64,000 nt of DNA, from contig NZ_JADLQN010000005.1 of assembly GCF_015477835.1 (NCBI RefSeq), positions 186,001-250,000 on the forward strand, in the 5' to 3' direction. The position numbers and the translations under genes are program-made. This DNA comes from Nocardia higoensis (GTDB lineage: Bacteria > Actinomycetota > Actinomycetes > Mycobacteriales > Mycobacteriaceae). Below the pieces are notes generated by a model. That model was not told the origin of the DNA, searched no databases, and worked only from the letters and a program-made list of their open reading frames with translations. Shown here one piece after another: positions 8,128 through 16,037 of this stretch; the stretch's first letter is position 1; every line of letters starts with the position of its first letter.

Positions 8128-9004
8128 CCGTGCGGCGGCCGTGGACGAGCACCCGGCCCTCCAGATGCCACCGCAGGCCCCTGGCCAGCACCACCCGTTC
8201 GATGTCCCGGCCCTGACGCACCATGTCGCGCACCGTGTCGGCGTGGTCGATGCGGATGACGTCCTGCTCGATGATCGGGCCCGCGTCCAGTTCCGGGGTC
8301 ACGTAGTGACAGGTGGCGCCGATCAGCTTCACGCCCCGGGCGAAAGCCTGGTGATAGGGCCGGGCGCCGACGAACGAGGGCAGGAAGCTGTGGTGGATGT
8401 TGATCGCCTTGCCCGCCCAGTGCTCGCACAGCTCCGGCGGCAGCACCTGCATGAAGCGGGCCAGCACCACCGCGTCGGGATCGTGCGCGTCGACCAGCGA
8501 CCTGACCTCCGCGAAGGCGGGGCCACGCTCGGCCGGGTCCTTGGGGAAGGGCACATGATGGAACTTCACCCCGTGCGCCTCGGTGATGCCCGCCAGATCG
8601 GGGTGGTTGCCGATGACGGCCTCGATGGTGGCGGGCAGTTCGCCGGAGGCCGCCCGGCCGAGCAGATCGTGCAGGCAGTGGCCGTCGCGGCTGACCAGCA
8701 GCACCGCGCGCCTGCGGGCCGCGGAATCGAGCACCTGCCAATCGGTCTCCGGGCCGAACGCGGCAGCGACCTCGCCGAAGCGGGCGCGCAGTTCCTCGAT
8801 CGGGAACGGCACGGTAGCCGCGGTGATGGCCTGGCGAGTGAAGAACCAGCCGGTCTCGGCGTCGGAGTGATAACCGGCTTCGGAGATGGAACCGCCGAAC
8901 TCGGCGATGAACGAGGTGATCCTGGCGATGATGCCGGGGCGGTCCGGGCATCCCAGGGTCAGCACGTAGCGGCGGGTTTCCAGGTCGGGCTGAGCGGGAC
9001 TCAT
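8114..9004 (-). CDS. purU: Formyltetrahydrofolate deformylase
   Basis: A 296-residue PurU: hydrolyses 10-formyl-THF to formate and THF, balancing one-carbon pools with purine synthesis. An N-terminal ACT domain (residues 12-90, LTLGCPDRPGIIARITSFIA) is followed by the formyltransferase fold with INIHHSFLPSFVGARPYHQA, which holds the catalytic Asn and His, and a downstream HADTVRDM Asp region. Full length for the family. The ATG at 9004 has only a weak GAGAAT-like ribosome site. It converges on the hydrolase gene, and a 17-bp duplication spans its stop codon. Confidence 0.95.
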   Translation of the reverse strand: MSPAQPDLETRRYVLTLGCPDRPGIIARITSFIAEFGGSISEAGYHSDAETGWFFTRQAITAATVPFPIEELRARFGEVAAAFGPETDWQVLDSAARRRAVLLVSRDGHCLHDLLGRAASGELPATIEAVIGNHPDLAGITEAHGVKFHHVPFPKDPAERGPAFAEVRSLVDAHDPDAVVLARFMQVLPPELCEHWAGKAINIHHSFLPSFVGARPYHQAFARGVKLIGATCHYVTPELDAGPIIEQDVIRIDHADTVRDMVRQGRDIERVVLARGLRWHLEGRVLVHGRRTVVFS

Positions 9005-9073
9005 GAGCTCATTCTCACAGGCCCCGGCAACCGCGTTACCGGGTGTCGGCGGCCCCTCGTGGGCCCTCGCCGG

Positions 9074-9643
9074 TCACAGCTCGTAAAACGGCTCGGCATA
9101 GTGGAATTCGCCGGAGATCTGCGGTTCGAAAGCAGTCAGCGGCCGGACCTGGAAGTGCGAGACCCAACCGGGTTCGTCGGGGGTGATGCCCAGTCGCGCG
9201 GACGGCACGAAACCGAACCGCGGGTAGTACTCCAGGCTGCCCAGCAGGCCGATCAGCGGTTCGTCGAGCGCGTCGGCGGCTCCGATCGCCGCGTGCATCA
9301 ACGCCGAGCCCACCCCGGCGCGCTGGTGGTCGGCATGCACCCCGAGCGGCCCCAGCGCGAGTGCGGGGAACGGGCCGACCGCGGCCCTGGTGAGGCAGAC
9401 GTGCCCGACGACCTCGTCGACATGCATCGCGACCAGTGACAGGGTGGCGATCCACGCGGGGTCGCTGCGCAACCGTTCGACGAGCCCCACCTCGACCGGC
9501 TCGGGCCCGGGCTGCCCGTTGTGCGTGGGGTCGTTCTGTGTGTTCGTGCCCGCGCCGACCGTGCCGTGCACGGCGGCGAACGCGCTGGCATGCACCCGCG
9601 CTATGGCGGGGGCGTCGGCGGGCTGTTCGCGTCGGATCAGCAT
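9074..9643 (-). CDS. GNAT family N-acetyltransferase
   Basis: A 189-residue GNAT protein. Motif A, LGPLGVHADHQRAGVGSALM, contains the QRAGVGS acetyl-CoA pyrophosphate loop, and the later GLLGSLEYYPRFGFVPS is typical of YhbS-like members (COG3153). The ATG at 9643 is preceded by GGAGGAG at good spacing, which excludes longer starts in the frame. The loop TNTQNDPTHNGQPGPE near residue 32 is unusually polar and may be an insertion. Acceptor substrate unknown. Divergent from deoC. Confidence 0.88.
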   Translation of the reverse strand: MLIRREQPADAPAIARVHASAFAAVHGTVGAGTNTQNDPTHNGQPGPEPVEVGLVERLRSDPAWIATLSLVAMHVDEVVGHVCLTRAAVGPFPALALGPLGVHADHQRAGVGSALMHAAIGAADALDEPLIGLLGSLEYYPRFGFVPSARLGITPDEPGWVSHFQVRPLTAFEPQISGEFHYAEPFYEL

Positions 9644-9789
9644 CGTGTCTCCTCCGGGAGGTGATGGGCCGTGCACACGATCCGCCGACCTGTCTGTTTT
9701 CAAGTCTGCTGGACGCACCGCCGACCTGGCAACGTCATTTCCCTGCCTCCGCGACGGCGGCGTGGCCGGTGTGTGCCAGACTGCGCCGC

Positions 9790-10458
9790 ATGCCGGAGAA
9801 TCCGTCGTGGACCAGGGCCGAGGTGGCCGACCGCATCGATCACACACTGCTCGCACCGGAGGCCACCGACGCCGATGTGGCGGCGCTGGTGGCCGAGGCG
9901 AGGGAACTGGGGGTGTACGCGATCTGCGTGTCGCCGTCGATGTTGCCGGTGCGGGCGCCGGGTCTGGCGGTGGCGACCGTCGCGGGGTTCCCCTCCGGCA
10001 AGCACCACTCGCTGGTGAAGGGCGCCGAGGCCAGGCTCGCGGTCGATCAGGGGGCCGCCGAGGTGGACATGGTCATCGACGTCGGCGCGGCGGTGGCCGG
10101 CGAGTACGGCGCGGTGCTCGCCGACATCCTGACCGTGCGCGAGGCGATCGCCGATCGGGCGGTGCTCAAGGTGATCATCGAGTCCGCGGCGCTGTCGGAC
10201 GAGGCGATCGTCGAGGTGTGCCGGGCCGCCGAACGCGCGGGCGCCGATTTCGTGAAGACCTCGACAGGGTTCCACCCCGCGGGCGGAGCGAGCGTGCACG
10301 CGGTGCGGTTGATGGCCGAGACGGTCGGCGGACGCCTCGGCATCAAGGCCAGCGGCGGCATCCGCACCGCCGAGGCGGCGGCCGAACTGCTCGCGGCGGG
10401 GGCGACGCGCCTCGGGCTGTCGAAATCCCGTGCTGTCCTGGCCGGCTTCAGCGGTTGA
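9790..10458 (+). CDS. deoC: Deoxyribose-phosphate aldolase
   Basis: A 222-residue class I aldolase that cleaves 2-deoxyribose 5-phosphate to glyceraldehyde 3-phosphate and acetaldehyde in deoxynucleoside catabolism. Schiff-base Lys156 lies in FVKTSTGF, the second active Lys186 in IKASGGIRT, and Asp93/Asp97 in VDMVIDVG. Length and motifs are complete. The ATG at 9790 lies 7 nt after a CAGACT -10-like hexamer and has no Shine-Dalgarno site, which fits a leaderless transcript. The neighbour order deoC-DUF2993 is as in Rv0478-Rv0479c. Confidence 0.95.
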   Translation: MPENPSWTRAEVADRIDHTLLAPEATDADVAALVAEARELGVYAICVSPSMLPVRAPGLAVATVAGFPSGKHHSLVKGAEARLAVDQGAAEVDMVIDVGAAVAGEYGAVLADILTVREAIADRAVLKVIIESAALSDEAIVEVCRAAERAGADFVKTSTGFHPAGGASVHAVRLMAETVGGRLGIKASGGIRTAEAAAELLAAGATRLGLSKSRAVLAGFSG

Positions 10459-10466
10459 GCTGAGCC

Positions 10467-11186
10467 TCAGCAGCGGACGTCGCCCTGACCGGTGCTCGGC
10501 AACTCGGTGCGTCCGCCCGCCAGGGTGACGTCGATGCCGTCGTCGGTGACGTCGATGTCGGTGGCCTTCAGACCCATCGGATAGCTCTGCAAGCTCTGGG
10601 TGAACACATCCACGATGCCGGCCACCAGATCGGTGGGCAGGCCGATGCCGAGCAGTTCGGCGGACATCGTCTGCACGTCGACCGCGCCGCCGGTGACCTG
10701 CGGGCGGACCTCGAGCTGAGCCAGCCCGCCGAGCACGTCCAGGGTGATCGTGTCGCTGGAAGCGGAGGCGTCCACGCCGCTGACCAGGCCGCCGAGAGTC
10801 TCGGAGATGCCCTCCTCGCTCCAGGTGACATCGGCCGAGGAACTGCCGACGGTGCCGCTGCCGTCCTCGTTCATCTCCAGATCCTCGAACGTGGCGTGCA
10901 CGTCCATGCCGACAGCGGGACCGAACTTGTCGCCCTGGCTGTCGATGGTCACCGAGGAGACCTTGCCGTCGATCCAGGTGATCAACAGCGGCTTGGCACC
11001 GAAGTCGACATCGATCGTCGAGCCCATCTCCTGCTCGAACTGGTCGGCGATGCAGGACGAGATGCGTTGCCGTGCGTACAGCTCGGCGCCGACCAGGGCC
11101 GTGACCAGCAGCGTGGCCACCACGGCCAGGGCGATCACCAGTGTGCGCCTGCTGACCCGCGCGGTGACGGGGGGCTTGGTAGTCAT
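10467..11186 (-). CDS. DUF2993 (LmeA-like) membrane-anchored protein
   Basis: A 239-residue protein with one N-terminal membrane segment (TLVIALAVVATLLVTALVGAE, about residues 14-34) followed by an extracytoplasmic DUF2993 domain of alternating beta strands. This is the family of LmeA, a periplasmic phospholipid-binding factor for lipomannan elongation in mycobacteria; here the position matches Rv0479c instead. Lipid binding in the cell envelope is inferred. The ATG at 11186 is chosen over one at 11207 because GGAAG lies upstream of it. It converges with deoC with an 8-bp gap. Confidence 0.82.
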   Translation of the reverse strand: MTTKPPVTARVSRRTLVIALAVVATLLVTALVGAELYARQRISSCIADQFEQEMGSTIDVDFGAKPLLITWIDGKVSSVTIDSQGDKFGPAVGMDVHATFEDLEMNEDGSGTVGSSSADVTWSEEGISETLGGLVSGVDASASSDTITLDVLGGLAQLEVRPQVTGGAVDVQTMSAELLGIGLPTDLVAGIVDVFTQSLQSYPMGLKATDIDVTDDGIDVTLAGGRTELPSTGQGDVRC

Positions 11187-11245
11187 GCCGACGATTCTTC
11201 CGCACATTTCTGTGCGCGCTCTGTGATGACAATGAGGGACCTGAA

Positions 11246-11261
11246 TGTGACATCAGGCACA
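11246..11261. promoter_or_regulatory. CRP-like site between DUF2993 and AbiEi-like genes
   Basis: TGTGACATCAGGCACA matches the CRP/GlxR-type pattern TGTGA-N6-TCACA at 9 of 10 fixed positions. It lies in the divergent intergenic region, centred about 31 nt before the AbiEi-like start and 67 nt before the DUF2993 start. Binding is not shown. Confidence 0.4.
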
Positions 11262-11284
11262 AATTCCCGGCGTAGCCTGTGATC

Positions 11285-11893
11285 ATGGCTGGCGAAGCGG
11301 CGGGCCGCGCACCCGAATCCGTCGACCGACCGTGGCGTGTCCTACGGCGACTCGCCGGTAGACATGCCGGGTACTTCACCACCCGTCAGGTGCTGCGCAC
11401 CGGGTGCGAGGCGCGGGTCCGCGACGCGCTGGCCGCGGGCACCGTCCGCCGGGCCGGGATCGGCATCCTGCGGCTGACCGAATGGCCGGACGGTCCACTC
11501 GACGAATTCGCCATGTGGTCGGCCTGGTTCGACGGCGCGGTCGCGGTCTCCCATCACAGCGCCGCCGATCTGCACGGTCTCGGGCGGTTGCGCCCACGCT
11601 TCCTGCATCTGTCGGTCGGCGCGGGACGCCCGCCGGTGACCTCGCATCTGGTGGTGCTGCGTCGCACGCTGCCCGGCTCGGATGTGGAATCGGCCGGGCC
11701 GTTCATGGTCACCACGCCGGTGCGGACCATCACCGATCTCGCCGAGACCGATATCGCCCAAGCCGCGCTCGACGAGGTGGTGCGCGACGCGGTGACCATC
11801 GGCCGGTGCCGGCCCGCCGAGATCGCCACCGTGGTGGCCGGGCTGCCGCAGCGCAGTGCCGTGCGCGTGCATCGCGCGCTCGACGCCGTGTGA
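11285..11893 (+). CDS. AbiEi-type antitoxin-domain protein, solitary
   Basis: A 202-residue protein with the N-terminal winged-helix layout of type IV AbiEi antitoxins (GYFTTRQVLRTGCEARVRDA, then VRRAGIGILRLTEWP) and a C-terminal region resembling the COG5340 family. In type IV systems AbiEi represses its operon and counters a nucleotidyltransferase toxin AbiEii. No AbiEii gene is adjacent: the next gene is convergent and is a methyltransferase. It may therefore act only as a regulator. The ATG at 11285 lies 6 nt after TAGCCT (11273-11278), indicating a leaderless transcript; the GTG at 11279 is less likely. Confidence 0.75.
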   Translation: MAGEAAGRAPESVDRPWRVLRRLAGRHAGYFTTRQVLRTGCEARVRDALAAGTVRRAGIGILRLTEWPDGPLDEFAMWSAWFDGAVAVSHHSAADLHGLGRLRPRFLHLSVGAGRPPVTSHLVVLRRTLPGSDVESAGPFMVTTPVRTITDLAETDIAQAALDEVVRDAVTIGRCRPAEIATVVAGLPQRSAVRVHRALDAV

Positions 11894-11927
11894 GAGACCC
11901 GCGGCGCCGGATTTCGCGGCCGCCGGC

Positions 11928-12731
11928 TCAGGGATTGGGGGCAACCGCGGACCATGGTACGCAGAGCACGTTGTCGCGCATCCGCCTGCGATACTCGCGT
12001 ACCGGGAAACCCTGCTCGCGCATCAACTGCGCGGCCGCCCGCCAGCGCACCCGCGGACCGAACGGCGCCATCGCCGCCGCGTGCGCCCACGCCCGGTCGG
12101 CCGCGCTCAGCAGGGCGTGCACCTTTTCGCCGGGCACATTGCGGTGGATGAGCACTTTCGGCAGGCGTTCGGCCAGATCCGACGGTGTTTCGACAGTGAA
12201 CGGATCCCAGGCCAGTGTCAGCGAGACCGGTCCGGTGCGATCGAGCAGGACCCACGCGCACCGCCGACCCAGTTCGTCGCAGGTGCCGTCGACGAGCAAT
12301 CCGTCCGGGGCGAGGTTGCCGGTGATCGTCGCCCACGCGCCCGCCACCTCGGCCTCCTGGTACTGGCGTAGCACATTGAACGCGCGCACCAGTACCGGGC
12401 GCAGGCCGGCCAGTTCGAAACCGCCGCGCGCGAACACCACGCCGTCACGGCCGGGGACCACGCGGGCCGGGTCGATCTCGAGGCCGACCACCCGCGTGTC
12501 CGGACGCGCGGCGCGCAATCGGGTCGCCAGTTCCAGCGTGGTCCACGGGCTCGCGCCGTAGCCCAGATCCACCACCAGCGGATCGGGGGCCGCGCGCAGC
12601 CGGGTGCGCACCAGTTCGTCGTGCACCAGCCACCGGTCGCTGCGGCGCAGCCGATTCACCCCGGTGGTGCCGCGGGTGATGGTGCCGATCGGGCGGGTGT
12701 TCAGCTGCTGGGCTTGCGCTCTTCCAGCCAC
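11928..12731 (-). CDS. Class I SAM-dependent methyltransferase-like protein
   Basis: A 267-residue protein with a Rossmann-type motif I, VVDLGYGASPWTTLELA (about residues 52-68), an acidic strand end VVGLEIDP, and GNLAPDGLLVDGTCDELGRR, consistent with SAM binding. The substrate is unknown. The GTG start at 12731 overlaps the end of the DUF2505 gene by 31 bp, so translation is probably coupled; the overlap is long but no later start keeps motif I intact with a better site. It converges on the AbiEi-like gene. Confidence 0.75.
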   Translation of the reverse strand: MAGRAQAQQLNTRPIGTITRGTTGVNRLRRSDRWLVHDELVRTRLRAAPDPLVVDLGYGASPWTTLELATRLRAARPDTRVVGLEIDPARVVPGRDGVVFARGGFELAGLRPVLVRAFNVLRQYQEAEVAGAWATITGNLAPDGLLVDGTCDELGRRCAWVLLDRTGPVSLTLAWDPFTVETPSDLAERLPKVLIHRNVPGEKVHALLSAADRAWAHAAAMAPFGPRVRWRAAAQLMREQGFPVREYRRRMRDNVLCVPWSAVAPNP

Positions 12732-13222
12732 TTCACGGTTTCCTCCGCCTCACCGCGGAACAGGTCGACCAGGTTGACCAGCATCAGCTGCTCCAGGCGT
12801 GGGCCCACCATCGGGATGAACACCTTCGCCTCGGAGGAGAACCGCATGGTGCAGCCGGTGTCGGTGGGGAACAGCGTGATGTCGCCGCGCAGGGTTCCCG
12901 GGCCGCCGGGGATGGACGCGGAGAACCGGCCCTCGGTCTCCTCGTGATCGAACCGGCTCCAGCTCTCCTTGCGGGTGATGACCATGTCCTTGCGGATCAC
13001 CGTCTGCGCGATCTCCGGCAGCATCTCGCGCGGCAGGATGTGGTGCAGCACGATGTCGATCCCGGAATCGGTGACCTCGAGGCTGTGCACGTCGTTACCC
13101 GGCGTGAGCTCGCGCATCCTCTCCATCCGCGCCTCCCAGTAGTCGCGGGAGGACAGCGCCTCCCACAACTGCGCGGGGGTGTGCAACGGATAGCGAGCCG
13201 AGTAGTCCAGACGACGTGCCAT
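12701..13222 (-). CDS. DUF2505 / SRPBCC-like protein (Rv0481c-like)
   Basis: A 173-residue DUF2505 protein of the START/SRPBCC-like fold (begins MARRLDYSARYPLHTPAQLW, a typical opening in which a ligand-cavity protein starts with a long beta strand). No catalytic motif is visible. It lies just downstream of a second DUF2505 gene (13271-13756) with the same opening (YSARYPLHTPAQLWEA versus YTAAYSHPVSAVRAA), so the two are tandem paralogues. A hydrophobic ligand-binding role is an inference from the fold. Confidence 0.82.
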   Translation of the reverse strand: MARRLDYSARYPLHTPAQLWEALSSRDYWEARMERMRELTPGNDVHSLEVTDSGIDIVLHHILPREMLPEIAQTVIRKDMVITRKESWSRFDHEETEGRFSASIPGGPGTLRGDITLFPTDTGCTMRFSSEAKVFIPMVGPRLEQLMLVNLVDLFRGEAEETVKWLEERKPSS

Positions 13223-13270
13223 GCTGCCTACGTTAGAAGGCCGCGACCCGATCGGCGGTCGCGGGGCCGG

Positions 13271-13756
13271 TCAGCGACCCGAAAGCCACGTGTTGGTGAA
13301 CTCCTCTTCCGAGCGGAGCAACTCGACCAGACGCTCCCTGATCGCGGCTTCGATCTTGCTGCCGAACAGCGGGACCTTCACCTCGATGGAGCCGTCGACC
13401 ACGGTGGTAGCGGCCGTGTCGTCACCGCTGAGCACGATGGTGCCCGACATCTTCGCGGGCGCGCCCTCGACCGTGGCATCGAAGGTCGCCGACATGCCGT
13501 TCCAGGTCTCGATGCGGGGGATGACCAGGTCGCCGGGGCGTACGGCGGTGATGGCGGGCGGCAGGAATTCTGCGGCGATGACCTCCACCACGTGGATCTG
13601 GACGGTGTCGCCCTGGGCGGTGACCGACTCCAGGCGCGCGTGCGGGCCGCCGACCTCGGCGATGCGGTCCGTCCAGTACTGCTCGTCGGAGAATGCCGCG
13701 CGGACGGCCGAAACGGGATGAGAGTAGGCGGCCGTGTACGCCAAGGGTGTTGCCAT
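13271..13756 (-). CDS. DUF2505 / SRPBCC-like protein, second paralogue
   Basis: A 161-residue DUF2505 protein (MATPLAYTAAYSHPVSAVRA...), paralogous to the downstream gene. The start ATG (13756) lies 8 nt after a minus-strand TAGCGT -10 hexamer (13770 to 13765) and lacks a ribosome site, so its mRNA is probably leaderless. That hexamer overlaps the -10 of divergent murB. The conserved pattern and length agree with Mycobacteriales relatives of Rv0481c. Function unknown. Confidence 0.82.
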   Translation of the reverse strand: MATPLAYTAAYSHPVSAVRAAFSDEQYWTDRIAEVGGPHARLESVTAQGDTVQIHVVEVIAAEFLPPAITAVRPGDLVIPRIETWNGMSATFDATVEGAPAKMSGTIVLSGDDTAATTVVDGSIEVKVPLFGSKIEAAIRERLVELLRSEEEFTNTWLSGR

Positions 13757-13764
13757 GGGTCGAC

Positions 13765-13774
13765 ACGCTACCGT
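13765..13774. promoter_or_regulatory. Overlapping divergent -10 elements for DUF2505 and murB
   Basis: The decamer ACGCTACCGT holds TAGCGT on the minus strand (13770 to 13765) and TACCGT on the plus strand (13769-13774). Each lies 7-8 nt before the start codon of its own gene (13756 minus, 13782 plus). The two starts are only 25 bp apart, so the promoters cannot both be occupied. Confidence 0.6.
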
Positions 13775-13781
13775 CTGGGGC

Positions 13782-15122
13782 GTGCGAATCTCACCTGTGG
13801 TGTCGGGCGATGCGGTCCGCGACCTGCTGGCCGGAACGGGCGCGGTGGTGCGCGAGGGGGTCCGGCTGGCGGAGCTGACCACCCTGCGCGTCGGCGGTCC
13901 GGCGGTGCTCGCCGAATGCGCGAGCACCGAGGCGCTGGTGGCCACGGTGCGGACGCTGGACGCCGCCGGGATGCCGGTGCTGCTGATCGCGGGCGGATCC
14001 AATCTGCTGATCTGCGACGAGGGCTTCGACGGCGTGGTCGTGCGGATCGCGACCACCGGCGTTCGGATCGCCGGGGGAGCGTCGGCCGATGCCGATGCCG
14101 ATGCCGATGCCGATGCCGATGCCGATGCCGATGCTGACGCTGATGCCGGTGGCGGTACGGATGCCACGGGTCTTGCCGGTGCCGCCGGCGTTGCCGCCCC
14201 GGCGAGTGCGGTCGGGGTCGGCTCGACCGATGCCGCGAGCGTTGCCGAAACGGCGGCCGGCGTCCGCGGAAATGCCTCAGGTGAGGTCGTAGGTGCCGAG
14301 GCAGACGCGGTGAGCGTGGTCGCCGAGGCGGGTGCGAGCTGGGACGGTGTGGTCGCCGCGACCGTCGCCGCCGGTTACGGCGGCCTCGAATGCCTCTCCG
14401 GCATCCCCGGTTCCGCGGGCGCGACCCCGGTGCAGAACGTGGGTGCCTACGGCGTGGAAGTGGCCGACCTGCTCCACCGGGTCCAGCTGCTCGACCGCCG
14501 CACCGGGGAGATCCGCTGGGCCGACCCCGCCGAACTCGGTTTCGGCTACCGCACCAGCGTGCTCAAGCACAGCGACGCCGCCCTGGTGCTCGCCGTCGAA
14601 TTCGCCCTTCGCGCGGACGGACTCAGCGCGCCCCTGCGCTATCGCGAACTCGCTGCCGCGCTGGGCGCTGCCGAAGGCGAGCGCCGCCCGGCCGCCGATG
14701 TGCGCGCCGCCGTGCTGCGGTTGCGGGCGGGCAAGGGCATGGTGCTCGACGCGGCCGATCACGACACCTGGAGCGCGGGGTCGTTCTTCACCAATCCGGT
14801 GGTGCCGCAGGTCCGGGTCGAGCAGGTACGCGCGGCGATCACCGCGCGGTCGGGCGAGGTGGCGATCCCTACCTATCCCGCCCAGGACGGGGTGAAATTC
14901 TCGGCCGGCTGGCTGATCGAGCGCGCGGGCTTCGGCAAAGGCTTTCCCGGTCCGGAGGCGCCCGCCCGGCTGTCCACGAAGCACACTCTGGCACTGACCA
15001 ACCGGGGAACGGCCCGTGCGGCCGACATCGCGGAACTGGCCCGCACGGTCCGCGACGGTGTCGCCGAGCGCTTCGGGATCATGTTGGAACCGGAACCGGT
15101 CACGGTGGGCCTGCGGCTCTAG
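13782..15122 (+). CDS. murB: UDP-N-acetylmuramate dehydrogenase with an (Ala-Asp)n insertion
   Basis: MurB reduces UDP-GlcNAc-enolpyruvate to UDP-MurNAc using NADPH and FAD in cytoplasmic peptidoglycan precursor synthesis. FAD-domain motifs are present: LRVGGP, IAGGSNLL (residues 69-76), then SGIPGSAGATPVQNVGAYG; the reductase domain has the AGSFFTNP serine and a normal C terminus. It is 446 residues, whereas M. tuberculosis MurB is 369. The excess is a low-complexity insert at about residues 98-176, between strand TTGVRIA and VSVVAEAG, containing (AD)10 at 102-121. The GTG start lies 7 nt after TACCGT, so it is probably leaderless. Confidence 0.93.
   Translation: MRISPVVSGDAVRDLLAGTGAVVREGVRLAELTTLRVGGPAVLAECASTEALVATVRTLDAAGMPVLLIAGGSNLLICDEGFDGVVVRIATTGVRIAGGASADADADADADADADADADADAGGGTDATGLAGAAGVAAPASAVGVGSTDAASVAETAAGVRGNASGEVVGAEADAVSVVAEAGASWDGVVAATVAAGYGGLECLSGIPGSAGATPVQNVGAYGVEVADLLHRVQLLDRRTGEIRWADPAELGFGYRTSVLKHSDAALVLAVEFALRADGLSAPLRYRELAAALGAAEGERRPAADVRAAVLRLRAGKGMVLDAADHDTWSAGSFFTNPVVPQVRVEQVRAAITARSGEVAIPTYPAQDGVKFSAGWLIERAGFGKGFPGPEAPARLSTKHTLALTNRGTARAADIAELARTVRDGVAERFGIMLEPEPVTVGLRL
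14085..14144 (+). repeat. GCCGAT hexanucleotide repeat within murB
   Basis: Eight perfect GCCGAT units (14085-14132) are followed by two degenerate ones (GCTGAC, GCTGAT). Each unit encodes Ala-Asp, so copy-number change would lengthen or shorten MurB in frame. Confidence 0.95.
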
Positions 15123-15230
15123 CTCCGGCGGTCGCGGCGCCCGGCCCACGGCCGCTGTCGGTGTGGATCGACAGTGCTGCCGAAGGCCGTCGCGACCCGC
15201 CCGTGTCGATCGCCGAACGGGTGAGCAGAC

Positions 15231-15965
15231 TCAGCCGCGGCGGGCGAAGCGGCTGGGCGCCGCCTGGTCGCGCGGGGCGACGACGATCTGATCGAGGTTG
15301 ACGTGCGGCGGCCGCGACGCCACGAACCCGACGATCTCGGCGATGTCTTGGGCTACCAGCGGGTCGATGCCCTCGTAGACCTTGTCGGCGCGTTCCTGAT
15401 CGCCGTCGAAGCGCACCAGGGAGAACTCGGTCTCCACCGCCCCGGGCGCGATCTCGGTGAGCCGGACCGGCTTGCCGAGCAGCTCCCCGCGCAGGGTGCG
15501 GTGCAACACGGCCTGGGCGTGCTTGGCCGAGGTGTAGCCGGAGCCGTTGTCGTAGGCGTGGAAGGCGGCGACGGAGGTAATGGTGACGATCAGGCCGTCG
15601 CCGGAGTCGATCAGCTTGGGCAGCAGCGCCTTGGTGACGCGCAGGGTGCCGAGCACGTTCGTCTCCCACATCCAGCGCCAGTCGTCGAGGTCGGCCTCGG
15701 TGACCGGCGCCAGGCCCTTCGCGCCGCCCGCGTTGTTGACCAGCACGTCGACGCGGGGGATCGCGTCGGTGAAGGCGCGCACCGAATCCTCGGAGGTGAC
15801 GTCGAGTTCGAGTGCGGTGCCACCGATCTCGTCGGCGAGCGTGCGCAGCCGGTCGATCCGTCGGGCGCCGACGTAGACGTGGTAGCCCTGGCTCGCGAGG
15901 TGGCGCGCGGTGGCCTCCCCGATGCCCGAACTTGCTCCCGTGACGACCGCGGTGCGAGTGCTCAT
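15231..15965 (-). CDS. Short-chain dehydrogenase/reductase (Rv0484c-like)
   Basis: A 244-residue classical SDR. The TGASSGIG cofactor motif (residues 9-16), LVNNAGG, and the YTSAKHA catalytic Tyr/Lys are all present; an Arg-Arg pair after the second strand (VGARRIDRL) suggests NADP(H). This is the YdfG-like family that oxidises hydroxy acids such as serine or 3-hydroxypropionate, but the substrate is not settled here. The ATG at 15965 replaces a very long upstream-open frame that overlaps the opposite-strand hydrolase. Convergent with murB, as in Rv0482-Rv0484c. Confidence 0.9.
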   Translation of the reverse strand: MSTRTAVVTGASSGIGEATARHLASQGYHVYVGARRIDRLRTLADEIGGTALELDVTSEDSVRAFTDAIPRVDVLVNNAGGAKGLAPVTEADLDDWRWMWETNVLGTLRVTKALLPKLIDSGDGLIVTITSVAAFHAYDNGSGYTSAKHAQAVLHRTLRGELLGKPVRLTEIAPGAVETEFSLVRFDGDQERADKVYEGIDPLVAQDIAEIVGFVASRPPHVNLDQIVVAPRDQAAPSRFARRG

Positions 15966-16037
15966 GGGCCTCGATCCTAGGCCGGTGACGCGGGCCACCC
16001 GGCGCGCGGTGGGTGAGCGGCACCTAGCATGCGGGGT

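Noticed and set aside
8141..9439. 432-codon plus-strand frame opposite purU and the GNAT gene
   Set aside because: Spans two genuine minus-strand genes and their gap; composition is that of an antisense shadow.
13734..13781. Upstream ATG/GTG starts for murB inside the DUF2505 gene
   Set aside because: The -10 element TACCGT lies between them and GTG 13782, and the added residues are not MurB-like.
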